From positions 434,001-498,000 of the forward strand of contig JAFREQ010000100.1 of NCBI GenBank assembly GCA_025331565.1: a stretch of DNA of 64,000 bases. The letters are read 5' to 3'. The DNA is from Holacanthus passer (Eukaryota; Chordata; Actinopteri; Pomacanthidae). The number at the start of each line of letters is the position of its first letter. The stretch's first letter is position 1. Below, piece after piece: positions 11,790 to 26,700 of this stretch. The notes below the pieces were generated by a model. The model did no database searches. It was not told the origin of the DNA and was given only the letters and a program-made list of their open reading frames with translations. The position numbers were made by a program, and so were the translations under genes.

Positions 11790-14700
11790 TTAGTGCTCTT
11801 TCTTCAGCTTGGCCAGACCCATGAGCAGCTGGTCCCTCCTCTCGATCCTGGCTGACAGATGCTGCGGGTCGCCGGGAATCAGCTCACACATCTCCTGTGG
11901 ACATTAGGGAAAGAAACGCATTGTATATGAGAAAAAGCAGCTTGTTAGAGCAAAGATTAGAAGGCTTTCAAGGTGATGGGACCATCTTGTGACAGCCACA
12001 TTGGAGCTGGAGGAACTGGAAAACAATGGATGAGAATATAGCTGATTTGAATTCTAAAAATATGTTCAATTCAATTCAATTTTCAATTCAATTTTATTTG
12101 TATAGCGCCAAATCACAACAAAAATCATCTCAAGGCACCCTACATACAGAGCAGGTCTAGACCATACTCTTTATCATATTACTTATAGAGACCCAACAGT
12201 TCCCATCATAAGCAAGCACTTGGCGACAGTGGTGAGGAAAAACTTCCTTTTAACAGGCAGAAACCTCGGAACAGAACCAAGCATATGTCATAGTAATTGC
12301 AAAATTGAACAAATCCAGTTAATTTCTATTTGTTTTTAACCGGAACCTGATCCTTTCAACACATTTTGTGTTTGAGACTACTAGCAAACTAGCAAACCAT
12401 CAGTTCACTGCTATAAACACATCTGAATTACACACTGGACATTCTATGAGCAAGTTCTAACACAGGTGGCACAGAGACCTAAGGTTTGATTCCTGCTGTA
12501 TCTCTGGATTGGTTGTGTGTTCTAGCAAACACAGTTAGCCATGATTGTGGTTAATGAAGCTGGTGAAGGTTCTCATTTTTGGTTAGTTGCGATGCCTTCA
12601 CAGAATAAGTGGAGATGTGACAAGTACTGCAATGCGTAGAGTAATGGACATTCCAAACTGGGAGAAAATGATGGACAAAATTGAATAGAATTAAAAATAT
12701 AAGTGAACCTTGACTATAGCATGACCATGAGATGTGGCATTTATTTTAATTTACAGTAACCGGTGGCCAGGGAGCAAAAAAAAACACGTCCAAAACAGAT
12801 TATTAATCTTGTCTGGCGTGACACTTCTTTGGTTGAGGCTAGAGTGAGAGGCAAGACTGCATGGGGATGCAGAATAATTATGTTACAATAGTGGTTTGAG
12901 AAGTTTACTGGAAGATTTCATACTTTTTGTCCTGGGACTCTGGGTTGGAACTGTTGTCAGTCCAAGCTGACTACAGCTGATGTCCTTTATGAAGGAGGAA
13001 CAAACTGCCACCTTTGAAAGCTAAAAGGGCTTTGACACTCTAAACACTGGTTTTCAGTGAAATATGTATGTCTTTCTTAGCAACTCAACTCACAAGGTTT
13101 CTAAGTGAGGTAAAAAGCACCGTAAAACAAGATCGACCACTGCTGCTCTTGAAACTAGTTTACCTTAAACTATTTATTGCACTGGCTCATGGTTTCCTCA
13201 CATGATGACCTTCTGTGGCTAACATTTTACCAGCCTGTGATAGCATGTGACCTACGTAATGCCCATTTAGGAGAGAGCTATTTAGTGCTGGGTGAGAAGA
13301 ACCTCTTGACTTTCAGTCATGCAGAACTAAAGACACCATCTAGAAACATTCTCTTCATTCGATCGAACTAATGGGAAGAAATCATAAATCAGGCAACATT
13401 AGCGGTTTTGAATAAATACCTTTCATGTGGATAAATGAGAACTGTTACATTTGACATTTATACAGTACATTGTAAGGTACCATAAGTGAACATGTATGGC
13501 CCAGTGTCTTGACAGGTTCAGTCAAAGCATGGTCTCTTTTGCTGCCATCATACTTACATTAAAGATGTCCTTGGATCCCTCACCAAAGAAGTCTGGTACA
13601 GGACCAAAGGAGTTCAGGACCCTCATTATGCCCACTCCATACCGTTTCATATAGTCTTCCAAACCTGTGGGAGGACAGCTGATCAGAGAGGAAGGCCAGG
13701 ATTGAGAACATGGACAAACAGCACAAATCTGACAACAGTTGGGTCACATATATAAGCATCATATAAATATGCCCAGAACCTTTGATTTAAAATGACAGCA
13801 AGCTTCTTCAAAGATATTCATGAGATTCAAACTTGTTGTGCACTTGCAGTTGAAGGCAAGCCTCTGTGACCTATGGTTACCCATAAATCCCTTCTCTGTG
13901 TACATCTGTGGAACTACTATCAACTTGCACTCATCTGAAAAAAATGAAAATACAGCTACAGGAGCAATGATACGAGCAACTGTACGTGCATATGAAGTAT
14001 TATTATTTTTAAATCAGCCTCATTTTTTGAATTTGTTGACTCCACTGAGACAAACTACAAGATGTATTAATAAAGTAAATCATGGCGGGTGTGGGTTTCA
14101 TACATAGATGACATCTGTCACTCTGAAATGAGAACTCCTTACTGAGAGTACATGTTGAATGCCTTATAAATAAGTCTCAGGTCCTTCTTTGACCCTTTAC
14201 ATGTTAGTTCAACTCTCAGTATGAGTCCTTGGAGTTATTCTGTCATTACTCTCATTGATTACTCTTTAATGATTTATTTGTGATGTAGGTAACAGACACT
14301 TTGGCTGATGAATGATTTATGTGCTGCTCAAATAATCTGTTAAAGATTAATAAATGAGGGTTGTGGTTTTCTTCTACTCAAAAAAAAAAGCCCCACCACT
14401 TCTGCTGTTGGAGCCTTGTTGTATTCACTAAGCTGCAAATGAATAATAATTAATGTAGAAACATTCTTGATATGTTATGTCACGAGTCCAGAAATCCTAA
14501 CAGTTTCTATAAATCCAACTGTTTGTCCCACAGCTGGTCTACAGTGTTGTCTTCTTTGAACGATCAACAGCATGAAGCTGGCTGGGCTATGGATAGTGGA
14601 TTACTTGCTAAAATGCTGCATATAGGACCTACATATAATCATTCTTCAGCATGCAACCAAATGTTTGTGGATCAAATATATAATGTGTCCCTTGGATGTA

Positions 14701-17700
14701 GAAAAAAGTAACACACAGCATATGATCTATGTGGCAACACAGACCCTCATAATGACCAATGACTAGATGAAACATATCATAAAGAGGATCAGCACTATGA
14801 CTATCTGTATCTGTATCACTACTATCTGTAGACATTCCTGTGATAAGAAACAGAGCAGGTGAGGACCAGATCTTTGAAGCAATATAAAGCCAGTGTGGAG
14901 TAATCTGAACAAAAGAAACATGTTACCAAACTACTTCACACCAGCTCTTTAATTAAGGCAGGTCAGAAGGTGTCTATTAAATCTGTCACTCCTAAAAGAA
15001 GTTTCACACAAAGAAGTGACAGTTTATTATATGTTATTCAATCAAACAAATGGAAAAATATTGTAAAAGCTACAGACAAAGTCTTCCACCAAACATGATG
15101 ATGATGTAGATAGAAAAGTGAACCTTGTAAGTACCATCTACCTTCAACCAAACACAGACTTTGTGTGGGAGGAAGATATAAGTGTTATTTCAAGCCATGC
15201 AATTTCTCTTCCGCTGCCACTTTCTGACTTTGTATTTTTTAAGTGTTTGTATTTCATGCATCAAAATCGAGGATCAAGGATCAAGCCCAGCAATACCACA
15301 TATGGCTCTGGTACAGTTTTCATCAGTGGATGATTCAAGTAAATGGCAAGCTTCCCAAGAGTTTCCCCTTTGACAAGCAGTTAAAACTGTAAATGTTTTT
15401 TCCATTGGCCTTTCACTTCTTCCAAAAGAAAAAAAAGAGTCTACAGAAACACTGGTAACGCTTTCTATGATGCCCATGTCTGTAAACATACCCTTATAAA
15501 CATACTAATAATGTGTGACAATCTGCCTATAGCACTGTATAATTATAGTTAGAAGCACTTTGAAATATTCATAATGATTCATAATAATAATCATAACATT
15601 CTAAAGCATTTTATAATTACTTATAAGGTCACATATCATAATGTTTCATAATCACTAATCCGAAATTACTTTTTGACACAACAGCCAAGAGGACTGATCC
15701 ACCGGCCAAACACATTTTTTGGCGGCCAAAATAAGTTGGCTTTTTGTGTCACATATATATTTCAGTTCATTTCATTGAGATAATAAGATACTATGTTAAA
15801 TACAAACTAAGAGGCCTGAGTAAAACTCCAAAAGTCTTGATGACAAAATGCTACTGAAGTCTACTAGTCACCACTTTGCAGTCTCACTCAACGTTCTGCC
15901 TACAGCACCATCTGATTGGTTACACATCACAAGTAAATAGCCTATCAACACTGTAGGCTACTGAGTCACAGACACGTTGCTCTCTGTGCGTTCATTGGGA
16001 GGCAGCACATATTGCAGAAGTTGGAGTAAACATCACAATCTTATGATTTATTTCTATGATGACAAGCATGCCCAGTTTTCCCTTTACATGCCCAAAGTCA
16101 TAAATCAGTCATTCATCGTGAACCCAATCATTGTGCTTTAGAGTTAAACACAGCACATGTGTGTCTGGTCTGTCTTTTTGCTGCAACTCTGCGGCAAGAT
16201 TTAGGGAATTATTACTTTCAAAAGTAACAGCGGCAGTAAAACTCTATTTTGCAATTAAACTGTGGTTCACCTCAAACTCTGACACAGACATTAATGGGCA
16301 GAGGCATCATAGATAAGACATGATCATTTTTAAATTACATGACTATTTTGGCATAGCCTTTGTGATTTACTTGCCAAACAGAAAATCTACCAGCATTGGT
16401 GTTAATTCTGGACCCTGATTTTTGCAAGGATCATAGTGTATTTTAATTCTCATTGTTGCAATATGCTTTTATCATTTCACAATGCACTGTAATCTCTGCT
16501 ATAATGCATTATAATAATGCATTATAATGGGATTATGAAGTAATCTAAGTCATCATTGGGAGCTTAGTATGTTCTTAACACTTGCGTACTTATTATTAGT
16601 GCTGTTAGCTGTGCTTTCATTTTATACAGCAACGTTTGCTTCTGCTGGCTGCAAATGACTGTGCAAATACTGTGCGAGTGTTTTGAAAAATTTTGGAAAG
16701 TTTTGAAAAGTTTCGACTGACACATCGATGCCTTTTTGCTGTTGAACTGGATTACCATTTTAATCCTTTGTAGCTGTTGTTAATCCAAGCAGATTAATTG
16801 AAAGAGCAATCTAGAAACATTTCAGAGCCTCCTTCAAGACTACAGACAGTAGGTTTTCAGTGGATCATTCCTTTAAAGGATAATGCTCTCCGGTACAGGT
16901 ACATGGTCGACAAAAGCCAAGTCATTCAGGCAGAGTAGAAAGAGAGAGAGACAGAGAGCCTGAGTGCTCCAGTATCTGATTGGAATGATTTAAGGACGGG
17001 AAGTCACATCAGGAGTAGGTCTTAGCAATCTTCTGAGAACACGATCATGCTACTGTTTCCTGAGCAGGAAAAAAAAAATCAGTAGAAAGCCTCAGCACTG
17101 TAACTACAGGTAGAGTTGGCACCTGGATTGAAGGCCGCGATGTGGGCTCTGTGAGTTTTGGATTACTGGTGTGAGGGAGTGCATTCATTGCTACCCATCA
17201 AAAGACTGCTTTGTTCTGCCAAAGCGTCCTTTTTGTGTGTGTGTACACAGTCAGGGTTACTCTCTGGGTTTCACACTCCCCTTTGATATTCTCCATCTCC
17301 CTGAGGTTTCACTCTCAGTCTCTCTCTGACACACTGGGGAACGCCACGGTATGGTATAGTACATGTATGCTGTTCTGAGACATGTGAGCTATGTCACTGT
17401 TGACTCTCACATTTTTCATCTATCTAAGAACCTGTTTTCTTAGAGAAAGCCCTTGGGGAATTACTATCATTGTCAAGAGAATATTTTCGGAGCTAATAAC
17501 TTGACTTTGGTATGTTTTGACTCAAGTACTTATTTTCCTCACTATAAATCATATCTGTTACAGCATTTGCATGTTCCCATTGAGTGTTGGAATAGAAACA
17601 GCACAGCTGTAACTGTATTAAATAAACAGTGATTATATTCTTATACTACTTAAATCTTTCACAGTCATTTTAAGTAAGTCTATCCTCTCATTCTTTTTGT

Positions 17701-20700
17701 ATTACATGCATACTGTATGGGAAGGACTGTATACAAGAAAGACATTTCAGTTAAATTACTTTGTACATCTATTGAACAAAGTTTTTACATTCGCCTTTTG
17801 AAGTAAAACTCACACTTCACATGTACATTTGATGGGATCACTACTGAACAATGGCTGCATAAAATCCATGTAGGTGTCTTGAAATTCCATTTCTATTGTA
17901 CCTGAATGTGAAATTAGAAAGCCAGAATACTCAGCTTGATTGGTAATTGGTTTCATTCGTATTGATCAAAAACCTGATTAACTGCTTTGTATTCCTTATA
18001 AAGCAATTATGTCATATTATTCTTTCTCTTGACCTGGTGACTAAAAGTAAAATTTGATTTAAAACAAAAGCTTCATGAGGTATGTTGGGTGGTGATCTTT
18101 TGTTTCTTTTGTGTTTGGGAGCAAAAAGTCCAAAGAGAGAACTTTACCTTCAGGTGCATTGAGGTGCACTGTTTCCATGGGACCTATGAAGGCATAACGC
18201 ATTCCTAGCCCCTCTGACATCACCAGGTCGATGTCTTTCACAGAGATGATGCCATCCTGATGGAGTAAGAGAGAAAGAAGAGAGTTACAAGCAGACACGT
18301 AAGCTCATTTCACTGACTTTACATGAATCTCCCTTTATATTCCTTACAAAATGGTAAACATCTCAGCCGCTAAATGTGACAGCAGACAGCAGCTTTAAAG
18401 ACAAATACTGTACACAACTCCTGTTTTGAATAAAACTGCAGCTCAAAATTTAGAATATATTTTCCCTGGCAGTTCAACAAAGTCATGACTCTTTATCCCC
18501 AGGGTTTTGGACCAACCAGATTCCCTTTGATCCCATCAGACTAGACTAGTCCCACCATATAAAGTTTCCCTAATCAGCCAATTCTATGTCCTCAGGATTA
18601 TGTTGGCAGTACAGGGAGGAGAGGGGCTGAGGATGGAGGGATGCATGGAAAGAGAGACAGAGGGAGTGGTTCAGGTACCTTTGGGTTAGAGATACCCGTT
18701 GGCCGACCACAGAGGAAATCAAAGCTCGGATCCAGATACAGAGAGTTGGGTGAGCAAGAGGAGAGGGACAGGGTCGTCTTTGTTTGGGACCTGCATCCAA
18801 CAACGGGCCCGTTATCTGAGCAAAGCGGGGTGGTGGGTGGGGTCTTTTCTCCACGGTAATCACTGGAGGCAACCAGCCGCTTTCTCAGCCACTCTGCTTT
18901 CCAACGCTGGCCCTGACTCAAGGACTATTTTCTGTTTATATGTGTTTGGAGGGCTGAAGGAGGGTCCCCGTTACGTAAGAAGGATGGCAAGGCCACTCTT
19001 GGACCAGAGGCCTTGTTGCTCAATGTCGAAATTCTGGTCACATTTGATGTTTTGTTTTTGTTTAGCTGTGTTAGTGCTCCTGACAAAGCTACACTTCTAT
19101 TTTTCAATTATCAACAGCAGCGTTCAGTTCCTCAGTTTTTCCAGAATGATATGCATTAGAGTCATTTAATTCCCTTAGTCTTTTTTAGGCCAAGACCCAA
19201 AGATATAAGATTTACAGTAATATAAAACTGAGACAAGCTGCAAATTCTCACATTGGCTGTAACCAGTGAAAGATTGTTTTCTGGGGGCCTTTTGCCTTTA
19301 ACAGTCACTGTGTAGAGAGTGACAGGAAAGATGGGGAGAGAGAGGGGTATGACATGCAACAAAGGTCCGTTGGTTGGGAGTCAAAGTGTGGACGCTGCAG
19401 TTATGTGGTATGCACCATCACCATTAGGTCACTGGGGTACCCCACTGTTTGGTTTATTTATTGTAGTTCAGTCCATGCAGATGAATTGTAGATGAAAAAT
19501 TGATGAAACACTCTGCATGAAACACTGACTTCTCATCATAATACAGACAACAATGACATATGACTCAGGTAGGATTAAAGTGTGTGTGTATTATTTTTAC
19601 ACACGCTTGGACTAATACGATTATAAAGGAGAAAAATTGGAACCAAAGTCTCGTCTGATTCTGTTTATGAATTGAACATAAAAATTTCACACTGACACAG
19701 AAAACCTTAAACTGATATTTTTGAAGCCTAGTTAGGCTTTTTCAATCTAAAGTGAAATGAAAGTTATATAGCTAACACTGGTGACTATTGCAATCACTTG
19801 GCGACTTTGTATCATTCATTATGCACCTAACTTTGGAACACTCTGTGTGTGTTACATACAAATGATGCAGATTTCCAGTCACGGCAGAATTTGTTAGTAC
19901 TAGAATATAAATATGATGCAGTATATTCTAAGAATTCACTTTCTCCTGGTGCTCCCATCCATCATCGGCAGAAACCACTTCATTTTAGGCGCATGGCAAG
20001 GCAGTGATGTGAAAGTCGGCCGTTTCATCTAGTTCACCTGCTCAAGGCTCAAGCAGCAAGAAAGATTTACAGCTTATCTTTTTCTCAAATGGAGACATAA
20101 TTAGAAACCCCTCCTTTTTTAAATGAACAATCTAACTGTTCCTCTGAGGTACATTTAGAGCGACTAATCCATTAGATGGGTTGACATGACTTTATTAGAG
20201 CCAGGCTCACACACTGGAGTTATGAAAGCTGAGAGTGACTAATAATCACCTGATTTACCTGTTGATCAACTTTGCGGAGAGGAACAGCCAAAAAGGCAGA
20301 AAGGTCCTGTCAGACAGGTTTGCCCTTACATTTGAAATTGTGTAGATGCTCAAAATTTGCTCAAAAAACTGTAAGCGCTACAAGAAAAATTCTCACCAGT
20401 CACGGAAATGTTTCTTAACACATCTCAGCATGTACCAGAGATATAGAAACCAAATCACCGGCTCTAATGAGAAGAATAAGAAGAGGGCAGGTTGGCTGTC
20501 ATGTCACTATGAAACATTTCATTGCAGGTTTACATGATTGTGAGGATTATGCCCTTAAAATTTTAAGCTTTCTTTTGCCTTTCAGTTTCACTTAAAATTG
20601 AAAAGTTCTATTGGGTTTCTTCATAAAGTTGTAAAAAACCCACTTGGTTATTGTTACACACAAGAAGATTGACAGTGGCTGTGAAGAATGTGAACACATG

Positions 20701-23700
20701 ATTATAGACTATGACACACAAAAGGCACAGGCACAACTGTTGACATCAATCACGAGCGTGTTCCATTTAATTATCACAATGAAACATGTCAGGGAGTCAT
20801 CAAACCTTTGGCCTTGGAAATGAAACATTTTTAACATAATTGTAAAAAGACCTAATTTATGTTTTTAATTACATCTGCTTCATTTTATGCCAAGTCAAAA
20901 TATCTGCTGTAAGAATGTTCTCTTGCTTCTCTGCCATGAACAAAACAGAAAAATGGAACTATATGCATGTCTCTATCAGCTGTTTGTGTTTGTCAAGTTA
21001 ATTTTTTGTTTCATTATTTATTTCTTTTGGATGGTTTTATGGAAAATGGCTTAATGTTCAGTAAACTTTGCAAGTGTGTCCAAAATTTAGCAACCATATC
21101 TGCTGCTAACCTCCAAATTTAACAATTGGGCTTGAAAAATAATTTGTTTCACTTCATCTCTTTGTGCTGATTCAACAATGTACAGAAGGTTTCCACTACC
21201 AAAGCATCATGGTTTAGACGGCTGAAGCATGTTTGCCAGCATGGTTGCTTGATTGCCTGAAGCAACTGACAACATGATGGATAGTGGTAAACCCAGATGT
21301 TTAAAAGTCTTGACAACAGAGACATTACATCCGCATTTTTCAACAGCTTATGAACCAAAACAGATGAGACATATTTGTGGTCATTGATGAGCGTTTAGCG
21401 GAAACGTGTTTCCCACGTTGTGGAACTAATAAAGGAATATCTTATCTTATCTTATCTTATCTTATCTTATAGGGAAGTAGAAATGAAACATTTCTACTAC
21501 ACTTGTTTGACATAGAACACTTGTATGTTAGGAGACAGCCTTTCACAGGCCCAGTTGCCATTAGTTCAAAGCTCTGTAAAAACCCACTGAAGTTGTTTTT
21601 CGTCTACACATAACTTTGTGTAATTTGATTTGTGATCATGTGTTTTCAGACAGGCACTTATTTATCATTTATCAAATTCACATGTAAGCAAATAGTGCAA
21701 ATACTAATTGTTGCCTCTATTCTTTCTAGTCAGTTAGCCTTTTATTTTCATTTGTACTTTACTGTGAACAGTTTTAGCCGATGAGAACGCTTTATGATGC
21801 ACTCAGCTGGAGCTCCTTCCAGGGCTAAGTCTGACACTTTAACAGCAATGTGGCATTTTTGTTAGCTAGGACCTAAGGGTGCCCTCAGGGTTAATTCTCT
21901 TCAACAGGAGCCTCACAAGTGAGTGATCCATGCACGATCTGGAATGTCATGTAGATATGAGTCTGAGCTTCCACAGGCCTGTGTGAAGACACAAATATCA
22001 CATAGTGGATTCGTGGATGCTAAGTTACAGTCAGCACAGAGTCAGGAGGGAGAGGGACACAGTAATCTCTGCTTTCCTTGAGGTACACTGAACGCCCTCC
22101 ACCAGACAAATGTTATTCCCACTGACTATTGTTGTTTTCTTGTGTTCGCCATTGACTGATCTTACAAGGGCTTTTACCTGACTGCTGGTCCACTTGGCTC
22201 ATCGGCGAACCAAGAAGCTCCTTTTAAACTAAGAATACAGGGTCATTTAAGGACAGTAAGAGCAAATTCTGAAAATCTTAATCTTTAAATCTCCAAGTAT
22301 TAAGTCCAAACTGTGACAAGCCCAGTTGCTTTGTTGCAAGTCAGCCCACGCGTTCTTCCCATAATGTCTGTTGCTCTCTCCGTGGGAGTATGTAATAAAT
22401 GCAACCAACAAAATCTTCAATAAAAGTCTGCCTAAATGAATTATTTTTTTGAAAGCTAACAAGCTCCAGCCACACAAATGGCTCTGTGAGGTTGTTCATA
22501 GCAGTTTGAGCTAAAATGCTAACTTGCTCAATGACAATGACAATATCCACTATAATAATATTTCCACTCCAAACCACACATGTCAACCTCATGGTGGCCC
22601 TAGAGGAAAAGTCTGTGCTAAAGCCAGGAGGAATCATCCTCTGAGGACCATGAATGTTTCATGGCCAGTTTCATGGAAATTCAAAAACAGCTGTCGAAAT
22701 CTTTCAGTCTGGATAAAAGTGGTGGACAGACAGACCAACAGACTGACATTGTCATCCACAGAGCCATGCTGCTACCATGGCTAAACATTACCATGCAATC
22801 AACACTTCTCTCACAGTCTCACAAATGCAGAAGAAATGTTTAAGATTCTGCACTATTTCTAGGCCAGCAATCAAATTTGTGGTATCTACCAACTTAACTC
22901 CTTTGTAAAGGTCAGATTTCCTTTAGTTGTATCACTTCCATTGAAGTATCCATTAAAATGACACTCAGGTGGATTTGACCTACTTATCAGAGGCTTGTTC
23001 AAGTAACCAAACTTGCAGCCAAATACCTGCACCAAAATGACTACACCCTGACAAAGAAAAAGTAGAAGTGGATTTGATCTACTCATCAGAGGCTCGTTCA
23101 AGTAATGCTTTGCTTTCTGAGTGCTGCCATAGCTATGGAGTAAAGTCAATGACAGTCAGGACTCCTTGGTCTTCTTTGGTCTTCAAGATGTTCTTGCAAT
23201 GCTTTGGGGTCATTATCCTGCTGCAGTATAAATCTTTCTCCATAAAGATGGGAACCAGAGGGTATAGCATGTCTCTTAAGAAAAGAGTGGTACTTCTTCT
23301 TAGTCAGGGTGTGGTACATTTTTTCCGGTCATTTCCACTATGAAATGCTGGCATTTCTCAGTCCACACCAAGCGTATGGCCCTGTATCCCCTCCTGAGAA
23401 GAGGTTTAGAAACTGCTATTTATCCTTTGAGACCACAACAAGACAGCCTTCTTTTGACAGTACTTTTGCTGATTGGAGTCTTGTGTTCTTTATTTGGCAA
23501 AGTCTACATTGGTGATAAAGATGAAGTTGTTTTTGTATCTCTCAAGAAACTAAGCTTGATGTATTGATCTGATGGTGTGGTCACATTTGGTCTGCCTGAT
23601 TGTGCTTCGGATACAACTGATCCAATTCCTGCAAAGCATTGTAGAGTTTCATGCACTGCCCCCTTAGAAACCTTTAGTTCAGCAATGATTTGAGGCTGAG

Positions 23701-26700
23701 AAAGCTCCTCTTTGCTCAGAATAATAATTTGACTTCTGACACTTTCACTTAGCTCTGATGCCATGCTTCCCACTATCACAGTGCTATGTGAGCAATGATC
23801 CGCTGGGAACTTAAGGCACAGCCATATTTATAACAGGTGAACACTGGCTGCAAGTTAAGTTACTTGAACAAGCCTCTGATGAGTAGATCAAATCCACTTC
23901 TACTTCTCCTTAGTCGGGGTGTAGTCATTTTGGTGCAGGTATTTGGCTGCAAGTTTGGTTAATTGAACAAGTAATAGTAATAAGTAGGTCAAATCCACCT
24001 GAGTGTCATCTGAACTCTTACTTCAATGGAAGGATACAACTCAAGGAAATGTGACCTTTTGTACAAAGGAGTTAAGTTGGTCAATACCACAAATTTGATT
24101 TGAATAAATTCAATAGATTTGATTGCTGATCTAGAAAGAGTGCAGAATTTTTCCCCATTTCATTTTACATGTCATAACTTCTTGTGTTTTATATGTTTCT
24201 GAATCCTCACACTTTCTGATTATTTTCAGGTTTACGTGAAAATATTAGAGGTTTTCAATGTGGTCTCACACTTTGAACCCCACTGTACATTTCCGTACAC
24301 AACTGCACAGTCTGATCAGAGTTTGTGTATTATTTTCAAGAAATCATTCAGACGATGTGTGATGAGTTTCACTGGAGGATGCTTTGACATCAAGAACACA
24401 GCTCATGACCCCACTACATTGGACTGCATACACTGAATGTTGTTTTCACAAAGGTGAAATTAGGGTATCCAAATGCTTTAAGTGCATCCCTCAGGTGTTT
24501 ATGCACCTTCTCTCGGGCCTGGGCACTTGTTGGTACACTATCAGCTTGGTGTTGCAGGGTTTGGCAGCAGTTTGCAAAACTGGTCTGGGCTGAGGTTGGT
24601 TCTATTGTAAAGGGTGTTGTCATGTAGCATCAGTTTCCTTACTTTTTCCACCGCCTCCACAGTTGGGATGCATGAAAACAATGAGGTCACATCATAGGAA
24701 ACCATGGTTTTATCTGGGTCCATTTTTAATCCCACTGAGTTTTGATTTTCGGTGAGTGTTACCATCTAAGAGCGCCTTGATGGCCTTCATTTTTGTAGCT
24801 GTTGTTACTGTGTTTTAGACCACTGTGCATCTTACTTCATCAGCCGGTAGGATGGTGATGTGCTTGTCCTGGCTCCGTGATGTCATAGCTTTCCTTTCAT
24901 GGATGGTGAGATTCGATGGGGGTGCATTTGCACTGGAAAGGGTCGCCCATACCTTCAACTTGAACTGTTCTGTCTCTGTTTCTGTTCGTTCCTTATAGCT
25001 TATTCTGTTGCTATGATGAGGTCAACTAATGGTAAATGCTGTGTTGTGATGTCAAAGTTTAAACCTTTGGCTAGGACAACCTGCTCTGTTTGGGTATGTT
25101 CCCTGTCAGACAGGTTGATCACTGATCTGTCGTATGTTTCATCCAGTGTGCAATTATCTTTCTTTTGCCCCCAGGCAAGTTCAATTGCGTTTTTAATGTT
25201 GCTGGTTTGAGACAGTAGGTTTTGGAATTGACATCACGTCATCATCTTTGTTTGCTTTCTGTGTGTTGAGATAATTAAAGCTAGTGCCTTCTCAGAGTCA
25301 TTAGCCTCTTTATTTATTCAGGTCCATTCAGTGAAATGAACTCACTCTTTCATTCAGTAGCTGGTTCTGTGCCTTCTCATCATTTTAGCTCTGTAGCACA
25401 GCAGAACCAAGACAATGGATGTTTGGTATGAGTCTGTGTTGTTGGCATCTCAGGTTCGATGAACCTCACCCCATCCTTGCTTATGAACAAATGAGCCTTT
25501 CCAGGATGCCCCTTTCATACCCAATCATGATGTTCTGTTTACCTGTGGAATGATCCAAACAGGTGTTTTTGGATCCACAACCCACAACTTTCACAGTCTT
25601 TTGTTTCTCCTGTCCCAACTTGTTTGAAACATGTTGCCGTCAAATTCAGAATAAGCAAATATTTACAAAAATCAATGAAGTTGATGAGGTCAAACATTAT
25701 ATTATATATATTATTATATATTACTAATATATTGTCTTTGTACTGTTTTCAATTGAGTATATGTCAAAAAGGATTAGCAAAGTAACACATTCTATTTTAT
25801 TTGTGTTTTACACAGCATCCTAACTTTTTTGGATTTGGGGTTGTACAGTCCTCTAGTCATCAGTCTCTTTGGTTTAAAATCTGTCAATATGTCAGATGAT
25901 CTTTTCAGAAAAAAATTCACTTTTCATATCAAGATTGTGTGGCTTACATAATTTAATTTGATAGTGATCACCTTGTAGATCCCACAGAAATGGATTGTGA
26001 TTGACACATCTTGTTCATTTTGTTTGGCATTTAGAAAGAAGAAATGCTCTATTTTATCAAGGAACAGAGTTATCAATGTCAGTATTAAAATCTTTCTAAA
26101 AAAATGAAAGCACCGACATGTAACACGTTAAATAGATTGATAAGCAGCTGAACTTTGACTTAAATATTGAATTTTAATAATTATATTTTTTTGCATGTTA
26201 TTTTCAAATTCAAAGACGGAGAAACATCAACTGGTTTTAGAGGAGAGTTTTACAGACCCATAATGACTTAAGTGCTTTTTCAGAGATTTTACATCCTGAC
26301 AAGGTTGAAATTGAAGGTGAATTCTATCAACAACTTATGTGAAATAAATTTTATCAGGCTTCAAAAACATGTTGATTTTACATTACCTTGAATACAGTTA
26401 GCATCTTGGCAGACTGTTGACTATCCCTACTGTGTTCTTCGTTTTAAATAATGGGAAAATGAGGAAGTGTCTGATGAGAAAGAAATGATGAAGAGCACAA
26501 GCAAAAGAAACAAGCACAGCCATGTCCATCTAACTTGTCATAAACTCACACGAGTCATTGGAGAACCTTCTATTAGTTTACAGTAGAAGAAATTTCCCCT
26601 TGTGCCTTCATCCTTCATGAGCACTGTAGAGAATTATTTCTAGAGTGTGAAAAATCATTTCAGTGTTAAGTTGCATGAGTAACTTAAAATACATTCCTGG

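Larger units (their letters stand above)
11895..18147 (-). other. cryl1: cryl1 introns 7 and 8 (exon 8 lies between them)
   Basis: Intron 8 is 11895-13557 and intron 7 is 13665-18147. Intron 8 carries the interspersed repeat at 12065-12285. Intron 7 holds AT-rich repeat sequence (about 15490-16545) with short palindromes such as TATAATGCATTATA. No other gene seen. Confidence 0.7.
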
